DNA of 64,000 nt, from the NCBI GenBank assembly GCA_031253795.1, contig JAIRVR010000005.1, positions 1-64,000 of the forward strand, read 5' to 3'. Both the position numbers and the translations under genes were made by a program. Below the pieces are notes generated by a model. The model did not search any database and was not told the DNA's origin. It worked only from the letters and a program-made list of their open reading frames with translations. Source of the stretch: Burkholderiaceae bacterium (GTDB taxonomy: Bacteria > Pseudomonadota > Gammaproteobacteria > Burkholderiales > Burkholderiaceae_C). Each line of letters opens with the position of its first letter. Position 1 is the first letter of the stretch. This document shows positions 1 through 9,234 of the stretch, in pieces.

Positions 1-102
1 CTTGATGACCATGGTCTTGCCATGGAACTTGCGGATGTAGGGCAGGGCCTGGGCGAGGATTTCGGCCTTGTCGCGGGGGGCAATCGAGAGGATATCGTTC
101 AT
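1..102 (-). CDS. argB: N-acetylglutamate kinase, N-terminal fragment (cut by window edge)
   Basis: The first 34 codons of ArgB, which phosphorylates N-acetyl-L-glutamate in arginine biosynthesis in the cytosol. The gene is on the minus strand and its remainder lies left of the window. The visible protein starts [20 protein letters not shown] and reaches FHGKTMVIK, the first strand of the amino-acid-kinase fold, where the lysine leads into the phosphate-binding YGGNAM segment expected next. The ATG at 102 is the only plausible start. The next gene on this strand ends at 221, leaving about 118 bases for a promoter. The call rests on recognising the N-terminus. Confidence 0.9.
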   Translation of the reverse strand, partial: MNDILSIAPRDKAEILAQALPYIRKFHGKTMVIK

Positions 103-220
103 GGTGCTAGCCCGGGGGCATGGAAGTAGTCAACAACAAGGCGGGCATTGTGCCGCAACTGCGGCCCAGTGTTGCAGGGCCGTGTGACGCTGGCGCATCT
201 GCCCGCCGGCCCGACCGCCA

Positions 221-1333
221 TCACCCGTTCTGCATCCAGCCTGGCAGCTTGAAACGCACGATGGCCAGATACGCCCCCACATAACCCAGCACGAAGAGCA
301 GGCAAAAGCCTATCAGCACCGGCGTATTGCTCCAGAACAGCAAGGCCGGCATCACCGTCAGCAGGGTAAAAGCCCACAGATACGGCGAGGTTCGATTGTT
401 GCGCCGCAGCATGCGCCGCGCAAGATCGTCGTCGAACACACCGCGCACAATGCGCCGGTAGATCAGTTGGTGAAAGTGCAAGGCATCGGCCACGCCGGGC
501 GACATGCCGCGCATGATCTTGCGGTAGATGGAAAAAACGGTTTCCCAGACGGGATAGATCAGCAGCAGCATGGGAAACCATGGCGAGACCACGGCATTGC
601 GCTGCACCAGGGCGATGCTGGCCATGGCGATAGCCAGCCCCCAGACATAGGCGCCGCCGTCGCCAGCGAACATCAGGCCGCGCGGATAGTTCCAGGCCAG
701 AAAGCCGACGGTGGCAGCAGCCATGGTCACCAGCATGGCCGCCAGGGCCCGGTCGCCCACCTGCAGTGCCACGTGGGCCAGGGCCAGGCAGATGATGGTA
801 GCCACCATGCCGGCCAGTCCGTTGTAGCCGTCGATGATGTTGAAGGCATGGGGCAGCCCTGTCAGCGCCAGAATGGCCAGACCCATGCCAAGCCAGGGCA
901 TGGCGCCACCCAGCGACTGCTCCAGCCAGGGCCAGCCCAGCCGCGGTACGGACAGGCCGCAAAACCCCACCAGGAGCAGGGCGCTGAGCAGGGTCAGTAC
1001 GAGCCGGTATCGGACGCTCAGTCGCTGGGACACATCCTCGATCACGCCCCCCACCACGGCCGGCAGCATGGCCGCCATGTACAAAATGGCCCAGGGCTGC
1101 ATGCGCAGCGATCCCGGGTCCCCGCCGCGCGTGGACATCCAGGTTCCCACGCTCCAGGAAACGACCAGGCTGAGGAACATGGGCACGCCCCCGAGACGCG
1201 GCACCTCGCCGACGTGGAAGCGCTGAGGCTTGTCATCGCCGTAGGCGCACACCGAATAACGCCGTGCCCAGCGCAGCACGAGGGCACAGCCCGCGCAGGA
1301 CACCATGAAAGCCAGAACGGACAACCAGATCAC
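221..1333 (-). CDS. WecA/MraY-family polyprenyl-phosphate sugar-1-phosphate transferase (glycosyltransferase family 4)
   Basis: A 370-aa polytopic membrane protein predicted to move a HexNAc-1-phosphate (or similar) from a UDP-sugar to undecaprenyl phosphate, the step that primes O-antigen or capsule synthesis at the inner face of the cytoplasmic membrane. Family marks: FNIIDGYNG at residues 164-172, FAGDGGAY at 222-229, and a His-containing loop ADALHFHQL near 282-290, between about ten hydrophobic segments. I chose the GTG at 1333 because it overlaps the stop of the upstream glycosyltransferase as GTGA; the longer reading frame has only non-membrane sequence upstream. It is translationally coupled to that gene. 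The exact sugar cannot be read from sequence; MraY itself is unlikely outside a dcw cluster. Confidence 0.85.
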   Translation of the reverse strand: MIWLSVLAFMVSCAGCALVLRWARRYSVCAYGDDKPQRFHVGEVPRLGGVPMFLSLVVSWSVGTWMSTRGGDPGSLRMQPWAILYMAAMLPAVVGGVIEDVSQRLSVRYRLVLTLLSALLLVGFCGLSVPRLGWPWLEQSLGGAMPWLGMGLAILALTGLPHAFNIIDGYNGLAGMVATIICLALAHVALQVGDRALAAMLVTMAAATVGFLAWNYPRGLMFAGDGGAYVWGLAIAMASIALVQRNAVVSPWFPMLLLIYPVWETVFSIYRKIMRGMSPGVADALHFHQLIYRRIVRGVFDDDLARRMLRRNNRTSPYLWAFTLLTVMPALLFWSNTPVLIGFCLLFVLGYVGAYLAIVRFKLPGWMQNG

Positions 1334-2094
1334 GACGGCTCCCCGCGCAATGCCGGCACCGCCAGCGGCAAGGCCTTGGCCTTCCAGTACACAGGGCGGC
1401 TCCACAGCCGCAGCAGGCTGGCCACATGCCAGGCACCGTGGCGCAGGCTGCGCCGGCTCGCACGCTGGCCTGCATGCACGATCGAGACATCGGCGCGCCG
1501 CAGGGCCCCGCCCAGCACCCGCAAACGCAGGCACAGCTCCACATCCTCGCAATACATATAGAAACCTTCATCAAACCCGCCCAGGCGCTGCCAGGTCTCC
1601 TGGCGCAGCACCCAGCAGGCTGCATTGACCCATTCCACACGCTGTTCACGGCGCCCCCACAGCTTGCGCCGCAACAGGTTCCAGAACGAGGGCAGTTCCC
1701 GTTCGAAATCCTGCAGGGCGCCATGGCCATCGCGCTGGCTGGGATAGGCCAGCGCCAGACCCGGCAACGCCGCCTGGGCCAACAGGGCGGGCAATACGCC
1801 ATCCCGGGCATCCCACGACACATCGGGATTGATCACGCAGGCAAACGGCTCGCTGGATGCGGCCAGCGCCCGGTTGTGGTTGCGGCCGAAGCCCTGCGGC
1901 CGCGCATTGCGCCGCACCTCCAGCACGAACGGCCAGCCGCCGGCCGGTGCGAGGGGGTCAGGCTCGGGGATGTTCTGCGTCAGAACCACACGGGCCACCA
2001 GGCCTGCGGGCTCGCAGGCCAGGCACTCCAGCAGCGTCTGGATATGGCTGCCGTGTCCGTGGCTGACCACCGACACGACCAAGGAGGAATCCAT
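1330..2094 (-). CDS. Family 2 glycosyltransferase (rhamnosyltransferase-like)
   Basis: A 254-aa cytosolic GT-A enzyme. The N-terminus (SLVVSVVSHGHGSHI) is a nucleotide-sugar binding strand, CVINPDVSW near residues 87-95 supplies the DxD-like metal site, and GGFDEGFYMYCEDVELCLR near 180-198 is the typical acceptor/catalytic ED motif of GT2 rhamnosyltransferases such as WbbL. It probably adds one sugar to the lipid-linked intermediate made by the coupled WecA-like gene just downstream (4-base overlap). The dTDP-rhamnose genes elsewhere in the window would fit as donor supply, but this is inference. Confidence 0.85.
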   Translation of the reverse strand: MDSSLVVSVVSHGHGSHIQTLLECLACEPAGLVARVVLTQNIPEPDPLAPAGGWPFVLEVRRNARPQGFGRNHNRALAASSEPFACVINPDVSWDARDGVLPALLAQAALPGLALAYPSQRDGHGALQDFERELPSFWNLLRRKLWGRREQRVEWVNAACWVLRQETWQRLGGFDEGFYMYCEDVELCLRLRVLGGALRRADVSIVHAGQRASRRSLRHGAWHVASLLRLWSRPVYWKAKALPLAVPALRGEPS

Positions 2095-2418
2095 CTAAGC
2101 TGCCCTTCAATTTTCCAGTTTTCTGCGGGAATGGGCAGACCGCCCCAAGACCGGCCCCGAGTATTCAGCCAAACACCGCCGCGCTGCCGTCGGTGCACAC
2201 GCCGTGGTGAAAAAAAATGAAACAACGACGAGAAATGTCATTACCTTGCCATGCCATGGCGGCATTCCCGTGGCCGGGATTATGATGCGCGACAATTCGC
2301 CGCCCGGGTTTCCAGGAATTTTCGTCGTGCTTTGTGCGCAAAGAGACAAAGCCGAAAGCATCCAGGCCGGCCTTGATGATTGACGCCCCCCGGCAGGGGC
2401 GGCGCAGGCTCCCATCCT
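2095..2418. other. Divergent intergenic region of the polysaccharide locus
   Basis: 324 bases between the minus-strand GT2 gene and the plus-strand large glycosyltransferase. It is more AT-rich than its surroundings, with an A-tract at about 2210-2218. It should carry promoters for both directions. I see -10-like hexamers (for example CATAAT on the minus strand near 2279-2284) but no convincing -35 partner, and no small gene. Confidence 0.4.
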
Positions 2419-5400
2419 ATGACCACACCGATTCCCGACCCCCATGTCTATCTGCGAACCGTCGACCTGAATGAGCGCACCTCGCTGTCCGTGCTCGCCG
2501 GCCATGTCCGGCCCGGTTCGCAGGTTCTGGACCTGGGCTGCGGCAGCGGCGCCCTGGGGGCCTTTCTGGCCGAGCACAAGCAGTGCATCTGCGACGGCGT
2601 TACGCTGAGCCAGGAAGAAAAACGCCACGCCGCCCCGTTCTACCGCGAGGTCCATGTGGCGGACCTCGAGGACTGCGACCTGGACCAGCTGTTCGGCGAG
2701 GCGCGCTACGACTACATCGTCTGCGCCGACGTGCTGGAGCACCTGCGACAGCCCGAGCGCATTCTCGCGGCCTGCCGCGAACGGCTCACACCCCAGGGCC
2801 GGCTGCTGATTTCCGTGCCCAACGCAGGTTACAGCGGCCTGGTCGCCGAACTCCTGCATGGCGAGTTCCGCTACCGCGAGGAGGGCCTGCTGGACCGCAC
2901 CCATCTGCGCTTTTTCACACGGCGCTCGCTGTCGCGCTTTCTTGCCGAGCAGAGCTGGCAGGTGGATGACATCGACACCATAGAACGCGCCCTGCCGGAG
3001 TCGGAATTCCACGTCGCCTACGACACCCTGCCCCCGGCGGTGGCCCGCCATCTGCTGACCACGCCCGATGCGCTGGCCTACCAGTTCATCGCCATTGCCG
3101 GCCCCTCGGCCCATGCACAGCCGGCCGAGCCCCCGCTCAGCTACCCGCAGGGCCAGGCCTTGTTCACGGCCCAGCTGTATCTGGCCCGCAATGGCCATTA
3201 CGACGAGCACGACAAGCTTTCGATCACGGGAGCCATTGGCAAGGCCCGCCAGACCCTGCGCTTTGCCCTGCCCTCCGAGGGTACGCCGCTGAGCCACCTG
3301 CGGCTGGACCCGGCCGACCGGCCCGGTTTCCTGCACCTGCACCGGCTGGCCTTGGTCGATGCACACGGCCATGCCGTCTGGCAATGGCAGCCCGAGGACT
3401 CCGACCGCGCCCTGCTGGGCCAGCGCCCCCACCAGCAGATCGCCTGGAACGCCCCCTATCCCGCGGGGGCTTTCGCCCTGGTGTTGCTGCTGACCGGAGA
3501 CGACCCCTGGTTCGAGCTGCCGGTCCCGCCCCAGACCCTGGCCGCGCATCCCGGCGCCTCCCTCGAAATCGAGATGGGCTGGCCCATGTCGGCCGACTAT
3601 CTGGCTTTGTCCGACCTGGTCCTTCCCCTGCAAAGGCAACTGGAACAGGAACGCAATGCGGCGGCCGCCACCCAGACGCAATTGCAGGGCGCCAACACGC
3701 AGCTGGCCGAGCAGCTTGCCCAGGCCATAGAACAGCGCGACAGCACCATCGACAAGCTCCAGCACCGCGCCGCGCTGCTGGAGGAAAGCCACCAGACCCA
3801 AAGCCGTGAACGCGCCGTATGGCAGCAGGAGGCCACGCGCGTGCAGCGCGACTTCGCGCAGCTCGCCCAGCACCTGCAACAGATCGAAAACTCCACCGTG
3901 TTCCGAGCCACCCGCCCCATCGTCCACGCCAAGATGCGCCTCGACCGTCTGCTGGGCCGCACGCCGGCCCCGGCTGCCGTCCATGTTCCCGTGCCCCAGC
4001 CCCAGCCCCAGCCCGACCAGCCCGTCGACGTCATCGTGCCCGTCTACCGGGGCCTGGGCGACACGCGTGATTGCATAGAGTCGGTGCTGGCCAGCCAGTG
4101 CCGTACGCCGTGGCGCCTGGTCGTCATCAACGACGCCAGCCCCGAGCCCGAGGTCACGGCATGGCTGCGCGAGCGCGCCGCGCAGGAGCCGCGCATCACG
4201 CTGTTGGAGAACCCGGAAAATCTCGGCTTTGTCGGCACGGTCAACCGCGGCATGGCGCTGAGCACGGCCCATGACGTGCTCCTGCTCAACAGCGACACCG
4301 TGGTCGCCAACGACTGGCTGGACCGCATCCGGCAGGCAGCCTATGGCGATGCACGCGTCGCCTCGGTCACACCCTTCTCCAACAACGCCACCATCTGCAG
4401 CTATCCGCGCTTTTGCGAGGGCAACGACCTGCCCCCCGGCATGGACACCGCCGCCATCGATGCCCTGTGTGCGCGCACCAACCCCGGTCAGGTCGTGGAT
4501 GTGCCGACCGGCGTGGGTTTTTGCATGTACATACGCCGCGACTGCCTGGACGCCGTCGGCCTGTTCGACACCGAGCACTTCGGCAAGGGCTATGGCGAGG
4601 AAAACGACTTCTGTCAGCGCGCCGCGGCCGCCGGCTGGCGCAATCTGCATCTGCTGGACACCTTTGTGCTGCACACCGGCGGCGTGAGCTTTGGCGAAAG
4701 CAAGAGCCCGCGTGAACGCGCCGCCATGGAAACGCTGCGCAAGCTGCATCCGCGCTACGAAGCCGATGTCATGGCCTTCGTGCAGGCCGACCCCGCCCGC
4801 ACGGCGCGCCTGGCCCTGGACGTGGCCCGCCTGCAGGCCGAAGCCGCCCGGCAGCCCGTGGTGCTGTCCGTGCTGCACGACCGTGCCGGCGGCACGGTGC
4901 GCCATGTGCGCGAACTGGCGGCCCATCTGCAGGGCAAGGCGGTGTTCCTCACGCTGTCGCCCGCGCCCGCCGGCACCGTCGTGCTGCGCCGCGCCGAGGA
5001 GGCCGAGGGCTTCGAACTGGCCTTCCGCGTGGCCGACCAGATGGAGGAGCTGCTGCAGGCCCTGCGCCAGCTGGGCGTGGCCCATGTGCACTACCAGCAC
5101 CTGCTGGGCCATGACCAGACCGTCCTCGACCTGCCAGCCCGGCTGGGCGTGGACTATGACGTCACGGCCCATGACTTCTATGCCTACTGCAAGAACATTT
5201 CGCTGACGGGTTCGGACAACCGCTACATCCCCCAGCCACGCGCCGGCGAATGCGGCTGCTGCGAGGCCATGGACACCGCCCCCTATGCCGGCAACGTGGC
5301 CCAATGGCGCCACCGCAACGTGCTGCTGCTGAACAATGCACGCCATGTGCTGGCACCCAGCCAGGACACGGCAGGACGCATCGCCGGCTTTGCACCGGGA

Positions 5401-6204
5401 GCCCGTGTGCAAGCCGTTGCCCACACCGACCTGCCGGAACAGTTGCCCGCGCCGTCGGCACGCGCCCTGGCGGCATCGGCGCCTCTGAAGATCGTGGTGC
5501 TGGGCGCCATGAGCGCCATCAAGGGGGCCGATGTGCTGGAGGCTGTGGCCCTGGAGGCGGCCAAGCGCGGCGCCCCCGTGGAATTCCACCTGTTCGGCTA
5601 TGGCTACCGCAGCCTGCAGACCCAGCCCCGCGCCCATCTCACCGTCCATGGGGCCTACAAGGAAGAGGAGCTGCCCCAGCTGCTGCAATGGCTGCAGCCA
5701 GACCTGGCCTGGTTCCCCGCCCAATGGCCGGAGACCTACAGCTATACGCTGAGCGCCTGCCTGGAGGCCGGCCTGCCCGTGGTGGCTCCCGATATCGGCG
5801 CCTTCCCTGAACGGCTGGCGGGCCGGGACTGGTCCTGGGTCTCGCCCTGGGATGCCAGCGCCGCCCAATGGCTGGAATTTTTCGTCGACCTGCGCGAGCG
5901 CCACTTCCTGCCGGCCCAGCCACCGCAACGCCCCGAAACCGCCAAGGGTGCGCCCGCGCAGTCAGGCCATGCGTTCTATGGCAGCCACTACCTCGAGGCC
6001 CTGCAGCCGCAGGGCCCGGCCGTTCTGCAGCCGCTGGATGCCGCCTTCCTGGCCGCCCATCGCTTGCAGCGACAGGACCATGCTGCGCGCTCGGCGGCCC
6101 TGACCACGCTGGCGCGCCTGCGCTCGCTACCCGTCCTGCGCGGCGTGGCCCGGCGCATTCCGGCCCACTGGCAGCGGCGCGTCAAAAACTGGCTGCAGGC
6201 CTAG
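2419..6204 (+). CDS. Giant bifunctional protein: SAM methyltransferase, coiled coil, GT2 and GT4-type glycosyltransferase
   Basis: 1261 aa. Residues about 15-220 form a class I methyltransferase (VLDLGCGSG at 37-45, then a YIVCADVLEHL strand); about 235-395 is a beta-rich segment I do not recognise; about 395-500 is Gln/Glu/Ala-rich heptad sequence, a likely coiled coil; about 535-780 is a GT2 domain (VDVIVPVYRG, LLLNSDTVV near 620, GYGEENDFCQR); about 1020-1200 is a GT-B domain (KIVVLGAMSAIKGADVLE; SACLEAGLPVVAPD). It likely extends and perhaps methylates the surface polysaccharide. ATG 2419 was preferred to the in-frame TTG at 2380 because the extra 13 residues are Gly/Pro-rich and unlike the fold. 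The MT plus coiled coil recalls WbdD-type chain-capping rulers, but here fused to two transferases. Its 3' end overlaps the convergent acyltransferase gene by 78 bases. Confidence 0.88.
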   Translation: MTTPIPDPHVYLRTVDLNERTSLSVLAGHVRPGSQVLDLGCGSGALGAFLAEHKQCICDGVTLSQEEKRHAAPFYREVHVADLEDCDLDQLFGEARYDYIVCADVLEHLRQPERILAACRERLTPQGRLLISVPNAGYSGLVAELLHGEFRYREEGLLDRTHLRFFTRRSLSRFLAEQSWQVDDIDTIERALPESEFHVAYDTLPPAVARHLLTTPDALAYQFIAIAGPSAHAQPAEPPLSYPQGQALFTAQLYLARNGHYDEHDKLSITGAIGKARQTLRFALPSEGTPLSHLRLDPADRPGFLHLHRLALVDAHGHAVWQWQPEDSDRALLGQRPHQQIAWNAPYPAGAFALVLLLTGDDPWFELPVPPQTLAAHPGASLEIEMGWPMSADYLALSDLVLPLQRQLEQERNAAAATQTQLQGANTQLAEQLAQAIEQRDSTIDKLQHRAALLEESHQTQSRERAVWQQEATRVQRDFAQLAQHLQQIENSTVFRATRPIVHAKMRLDRLLGRTPAPAAVHVPVPQPQPQPDQPVDVIVPVYRGLGDTRDCIESVLASQCRTPWRLVVINDASPEPEVTAWLRERAAQEPRITLLENPENLGFVGTVNRGMALSTAHDVLLLNSDTVVANDWLDRIRQAAYGDARVASVTPFSNNATICSYPRFCEGNDLPPGMDTAAIDALCARTNPGQVVDVPTGVGFCMYIRRDCLDAVGLFDTEHFGKGYGEENDFCQRAAAAGWRNLHLLDTFVLHTGGVSFGESKSPRERAAMETLRKLHPRYEADVMAFVQADPARTARLALDVARLQAEAARQPVVLSVLHDRAGGTVRHVRELAAHLQGKAVFLTLSPAPAGTVVLRRAEEAEGFELAFRVADQMEELLQALRQLGVAHVHYQHLLGHDQTVLDLPARLGVDYDVTAHDFYAYCKNISLTGSDNRYIPQPRAGECGCCEAMDTAPYAGNVAQWRHRNVLLLNNARHVLAPSQDTAGRIAGFAPGARVQAVAHTDLPEQLPAPSARALAASAPLKIVVLGAMSAIKGADVLEAVALEAAKRGAPVEFHLFGYGYRSLQTQPRAHLTVHGAYKEEELPQLLQWLQPDLAWFPAQWPETYSYTLSACLEAGLPVVAPDIGAFPERLAGRDWSWVSPWDASAAQWLEFFVDLRERHFLPAQPPQRPETAKGAPAQSGHAFYGSHYLEALQPQGPAVLQPLDAAFLAAHRLQRQDHAARSAALTTLARLRSLPVLRGVARRIPAHWQRRVKNWLQA

Positions 6205-7281
6205 GCCGGCTGGCTTGCGTGAGGCCCGGCGGCCCAGCCAGCGCTGGGCCATGAGCATGGCGGGCCGCTCCACCGCGTGCCACGACAGCCAGGCCAGAAC
6301 CAGGGTCAGGGCCAGGGACAGCAGCAGGCACAGCCCCAGCGACCAGCCCTCGCGCAAGGCCACGGCCGTCAGGGCCTGCTGCACGGGGAAGGCATAGATG
6401 TAGACCCCGTAGGACAGGTCCACGCGCCACCGGCGCCGCCCAGCCTCCCGGCCAGCATGGGCCAAGTAAAAGCAGGCCAGCGCCACCAGCCCCCAGACCG
6501 CCACCTGCCGGGACATGGTGCTGGAGGTCACCAGGGCGACACCGGCCAGCGCCAAGGCCGCCAGCGCCATCCAGGGGCGGTGAACGACGCCATAGGCTGC
6601 CATGGTGCTGCCCAGGAAAAAGGGCACGCCGAAGCCGCAGAAATCCCGCCAGCGGAACATGTCGGCCAGGGGCGTGTGCACGGCCTCCAGGCCCTGATCC
6701 CATCCCCGGACACGTGCCAGCTGCCACAGCACCGCAAGCACCACGGCCACCAGCGGATGGACCCAGCGCCTGCCGCGCGCGCACCAGGCCAGGACCACCA
6801 GTGCCAGGTACATGGCCAGCTCATAGCGCAGTGTCCACAGCGATCCATTGACCGTATAGGCGAACGGATTGGACTCGAAGACACCGGGCAAGGTCTGTAC
6901 CGTCGCCTGGGCCGTCATGTTGTTGAAAAGATGGTTCCAGGTCTGGGGCGAACGCCAGTAATCGGCAAAGGGCAGGCTGGTCATGGCCCAGCCGATGACG
7001 AAGACCGAGAACACCACGGCCATGACCAGGCCGGGGAAAATGCGCATCAGCCGCTTCGCCCAGAAGGCATGCCAGGCGGGCTCCCTGGACCAGCTGTGCA
7101 TGACCAGATAGCCGCTCATGAAGAAGAACACGTACACGGCCAGCGAACCCAGGCTGTGCCCGGCAAAGGGCTCGGGCAGGCTCAGACGATAGAGAAACTC
7201 GCCATGGGCCACCAATACCGCCAGCGCCGCCGTCAGGCGCAGCATGTCAAAGCGGTTCCCACTCTGTGCAATGCCGCGCAT
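6127..7281 (-). CDS. Acyltransferase 3 family membrane O-acyltransferase (OafA/YrhL-like), copy 1
   Basis: 384 aa with about ten membrane segments. N-terminal GNRFDMLRLTAALAVLVAHG is the typical family opening, and YVFFFMSGYLVMHSW followed by RLMRIFPGL is the conserved loop with the RxxRxxP motif. Such proteins move acetyl or other short acyl groups onto O-antigen or exopolysaccharide sugars at the inner membrane. The ATG at 7281 was chosen because AAGGA lies just upstream and the fold starts immediately; the open frame extends 34 codons further without family similarity. It ends inside the 3' end of the opposite-strand glycosyltransferase gene. A tandem paralogue lies 11 bases upstream. Confidence 0.88.
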   Translation of the reverse strand: MRGIAQSGNRFDMLRLTAALAVLVAHGEFLYRLSLPEPFAGHSLGSLAVYVFFFMSGYLVMHSWSREPAWHAFWAKRLMRIFPGLVMAVVFSVFVIGWAMTSLPFADYWRSPQTWNHLFNNMTAQATVQTLPGVFESNPFAYTVNGSLWTLRYELAMYLALVVLAWCARGRRWVHPLVAVVLAVLWQLARVRGWDQGLEAVHTPLADMFRWRDFCGFGVPFFLGSTMAAYGVVHRPWMALAALALAGVALVTSSTMSRQVAVWGLVALACFYLAHAGREAGRRRWRVDLSYGVYIYAFPVQQALTAVALREGWSLGLCLLLSLALTLVLAWLSWHAVERPAMLMAQRWLGRRASRKPAGLGLQPVFDAPLPVGRNAPGHAAQDG

Positions 7282-7292
7282 GGCGTTCCTTT

Positions 7293-8336
7293 CTAAGGTT
7301 GGCTTACCACACGCTTGAATCGCAGCACCGGCGATTCGACCAGATGCCACGATGCATAGCCGGCGGCCAGCGCCAGCACCCATGCCAGCACCAGACTGGA
7401 AGTGAACGCAAGCTCAGGCCCCAGCGCCTGTACTGCCTGCTGTATGGGACAACCCAGTACGTAAACACCATAAGAAGGATCCCCAAGTCGGCGCAACCCC
7501 GAGAAGACCCTAGAACGAAGAGATCCCAAATAGACTAAGAGCGGCGGCAACAGCAGCAGACCCGCCGAGTGCTCCAGCTTCGCACCAAAGAACAGCAGGG
7601 CGGCCAGCGGCGCCAATACCAGCAGCAAGGTCCCGCCATTTGCTGCAAACGGCTTGCGGAACAAGGCAATCAGGCCACCATAGGCAAAATACGCAGGGTA
7701 TTCGAACCAGTGGAACATGGTGCCCGTCACATCGGCATTGCGCTGTGTGAGAAAAAACACCATATAGGCCGCAATCACCGCGCTGGCCAGCATGCGGGAA
7801 CGCAGCAGCCCCATGCAACCCAATGCGGCCAGCACCGCATAGCACATGAATTCCATGGGAATGGTCCACAGAGGGCCATTCATCAATCCCGGCAATGGAT
7901 TGGAAGAGAAAACGCCGGGCATGAAGGCATAGTCCTTGACCAGAAGCAAATTGAGCCAATGCTCCAGCGTCTGCGGATGCAGCCAGAACTCCCGCAGCGG
8001 CAAGGTCGTGAACGCCGGACCGAACAGCAGCACGCCCGCCATAACGGCGACCAGCATCCCGGGCCACAGGCGCAGCAGGCGCTTGGCGATGAAGGGCAGG
8101 ACATGCGGCTCCCGCATCCAGCTCAAGGTGACCAGAAAGCCGCTGATGCTGAAAAAGGTCATCACCGCCACGCCGCCCACCATGTCCGAGTGCAGCCATG
8201 ACGGCGGCCTGGTGCCGGTGATGTGGAAGTGGTGGCTGAAAATGACGGCCGAGGCTGCGGCGATGCGCAGCGCGTCGAAGCCATTGTGGTGCACCGGCTG
8301 TGCCGTGGAAGAAGGGGCGGGAACCGGTGCTGCCAT
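7293..8336 (-). CDS. Acyltransferase 3 family membrane O-acyltransferase, copy 2
   Basis: 347 aa, the same family as the neighbour: HNGFDALRIAAASAVIFSHH near the N-terminus, VMTFFSISGFLVTLSW and RLLRLWPGM (RxxRxxP) in the conserved position, GPLWTIPMEFMCY mid-protein, and about ten hydrophobic helices. Predicted to O-acylate a surface glycan. ATG 8336 follows the stop of the upstream methyltransferase by 8 bases; the frame stays open to 8390, inside that gene. The two copies are clearly diverged, so they may modify different sugars or positions rather than being a recent duplication. Confidence 0.86.
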   Translation of the reverse strand: MAAPVPAPSSTAQPVHHNGFDALRIAAASAVIFSHHFHITGTRPPSWLHSDMVGGVAVMTFFSISGFLVTLSWMREPHVLPFIAKRLLRLWPGMLVAVMAGVLLFGPAFTTLPLREFWLHPQTLEHWLNLLLVKDYAFMPGVFSSNPLPGLMNGPLWTIPMEFMCYAVLAALGCMGLLRSRMLASAVIAAYMVFFLTQRNADVTGTMFHWFEYPAYFAYGGLIALFRKPFAANGGTLLLVLAPLAALLFFGAKLEHSAGLLLLPPLLVYLGSLRSRVFSGLRRLGDPSYGVYVLGCPIQQAVQALGPELAFTSSLVLAWVLALAAGYASWHLVESPVLRFKRVVSQP

Positions 8337-8344
8337 CGCTGCAA

Positions 8345-9205
8345 TCAGGTCTTGCCCAGCAGCAGAAAGATCTCGTTGTTGCGCAACCAATCTTCCGGAT
8401 AGCGGCCCTGCAGGGCCTCGGGAATCGGCAGATCCACCTGGCGGCGCTCCTGGCGCAGCAACGCGAACCCGGCCTGCTGGGCGATGTCCACCAGCTCGTC
8501 GGCCGTCAGCCGGTTCAGCGCCTGGTATTCCTTGAAGACAAAGCGCTTGTAGCCGTCCACTCCGAAATCGGCAAAGCCGAAGTCCACTTCGGCGGCGTCC
8601 AGCGGGCCTTCATGCGCCTCGATGATGCGCCACAGCTCCTCTTCCGAAGCCATCAGATGGTGCCATGGCACATCGTCATAGCGGCGCAGGTGCGAGCCCC
8701 AGGGGGAGTAAAACAGGGGTTCGATCTGCAGGAAGAACACGCCGCCCGGTCGCAGGCAGGCATGCAGGTCGGTCAGGATGGGCAGGACCTTGTCGCGCTG
8801 CACATGCTCGAAGGTCGACCAACTCATCAGCCCATCGTAGTGGGCATGCCGCCCTGCCAGGGGTGAATTCGGCACGATGGTTTCGAAGCTCAGCGCGCTG
8901 GGAATGCGCGACATGCCCAGTTGCTCGCGGGCAATGCGCGGCAGCTTGGCATATTCCTGGCGGATGTCGATGCCGTGAATGCTTGTCGCGCCATGGCGCA
9001 GCACCAGGGCCAGGTCGGTAATGCCGTCGCCGCAGCCGAAATTGAGCAGGCGCGCCCGGGGCAGGTCCAGCGACTGCCCCAGCCAGTGGTGGACCACATC
9101 GGCCGCATAGTCGAAATGCGCGCGAAACCATTCATCCGTGATCTGGCCGGCATCCCATGGCGCCAGACCGAAAAGCCGCTCCTGCAAGCGCAGCATCCAA
9201 CTCAT
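8345..9205 (-). CDS. Class I SAM-dependent methyltransferase
   Basis: 286 aa. Motif I is LLNFGCGDGITDLAL (about residues 53-67), followed by IHGIDIRQEY, the acidic strand-2 end that binds the SAM ribose, and by LMSWSTFEHVQRDKVLPIL and LRPGGVFFLQIEP, typical of Methyltransf_11/23 domains. No membrane segment or signal peptide. The location between acyltransferases and a second methyltransferase in a Wzm/Wzt locus suggests it methylates a sugar or the terminal residue of the O-chain, but the acceptor cannot be deduced. Spacing to both neighbours is short, consistent with one transcript from wzm. Confidence 0.8.
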   Translation of the reverse strand: MSWMLRLQERLFGLAPWDAGQITDEWFRAHFDYAADVVHHWLGQSLDLPRARLLNFGCGDGITDLALVLRHGATSIHGIDIRQEYAKLPRIAREQLGMSRIPSALSFETIVPNSPLAGRHAHYDGLMSWSTFEHVQRDKVLPILTDLHACLRPGGVFFLQIEPLFYSPWGSHLRRYDDVPWHHLMASEEELWRIIEAHEGPLDAAEVDFGFADFGVDGYKRFVFKEYQALNRLTADELVDIAQQAGFALLRQERRQVDLPIPEALQGRYPEDWLRNNEIFLLLGKT

Positions 9206-9234
9206 TGCTTCATCCTCTCAAGGCGTGGCAGCGC

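Noticed and set aside
2107-5928. Very long open frame on the strand opposite the giant glycosyltransferase
   Set aside because: It is a His/Gln/Gly-rich shadow created by high GC at codon position 3; no family motif, and the plus-strand protein has clear domains throughout.
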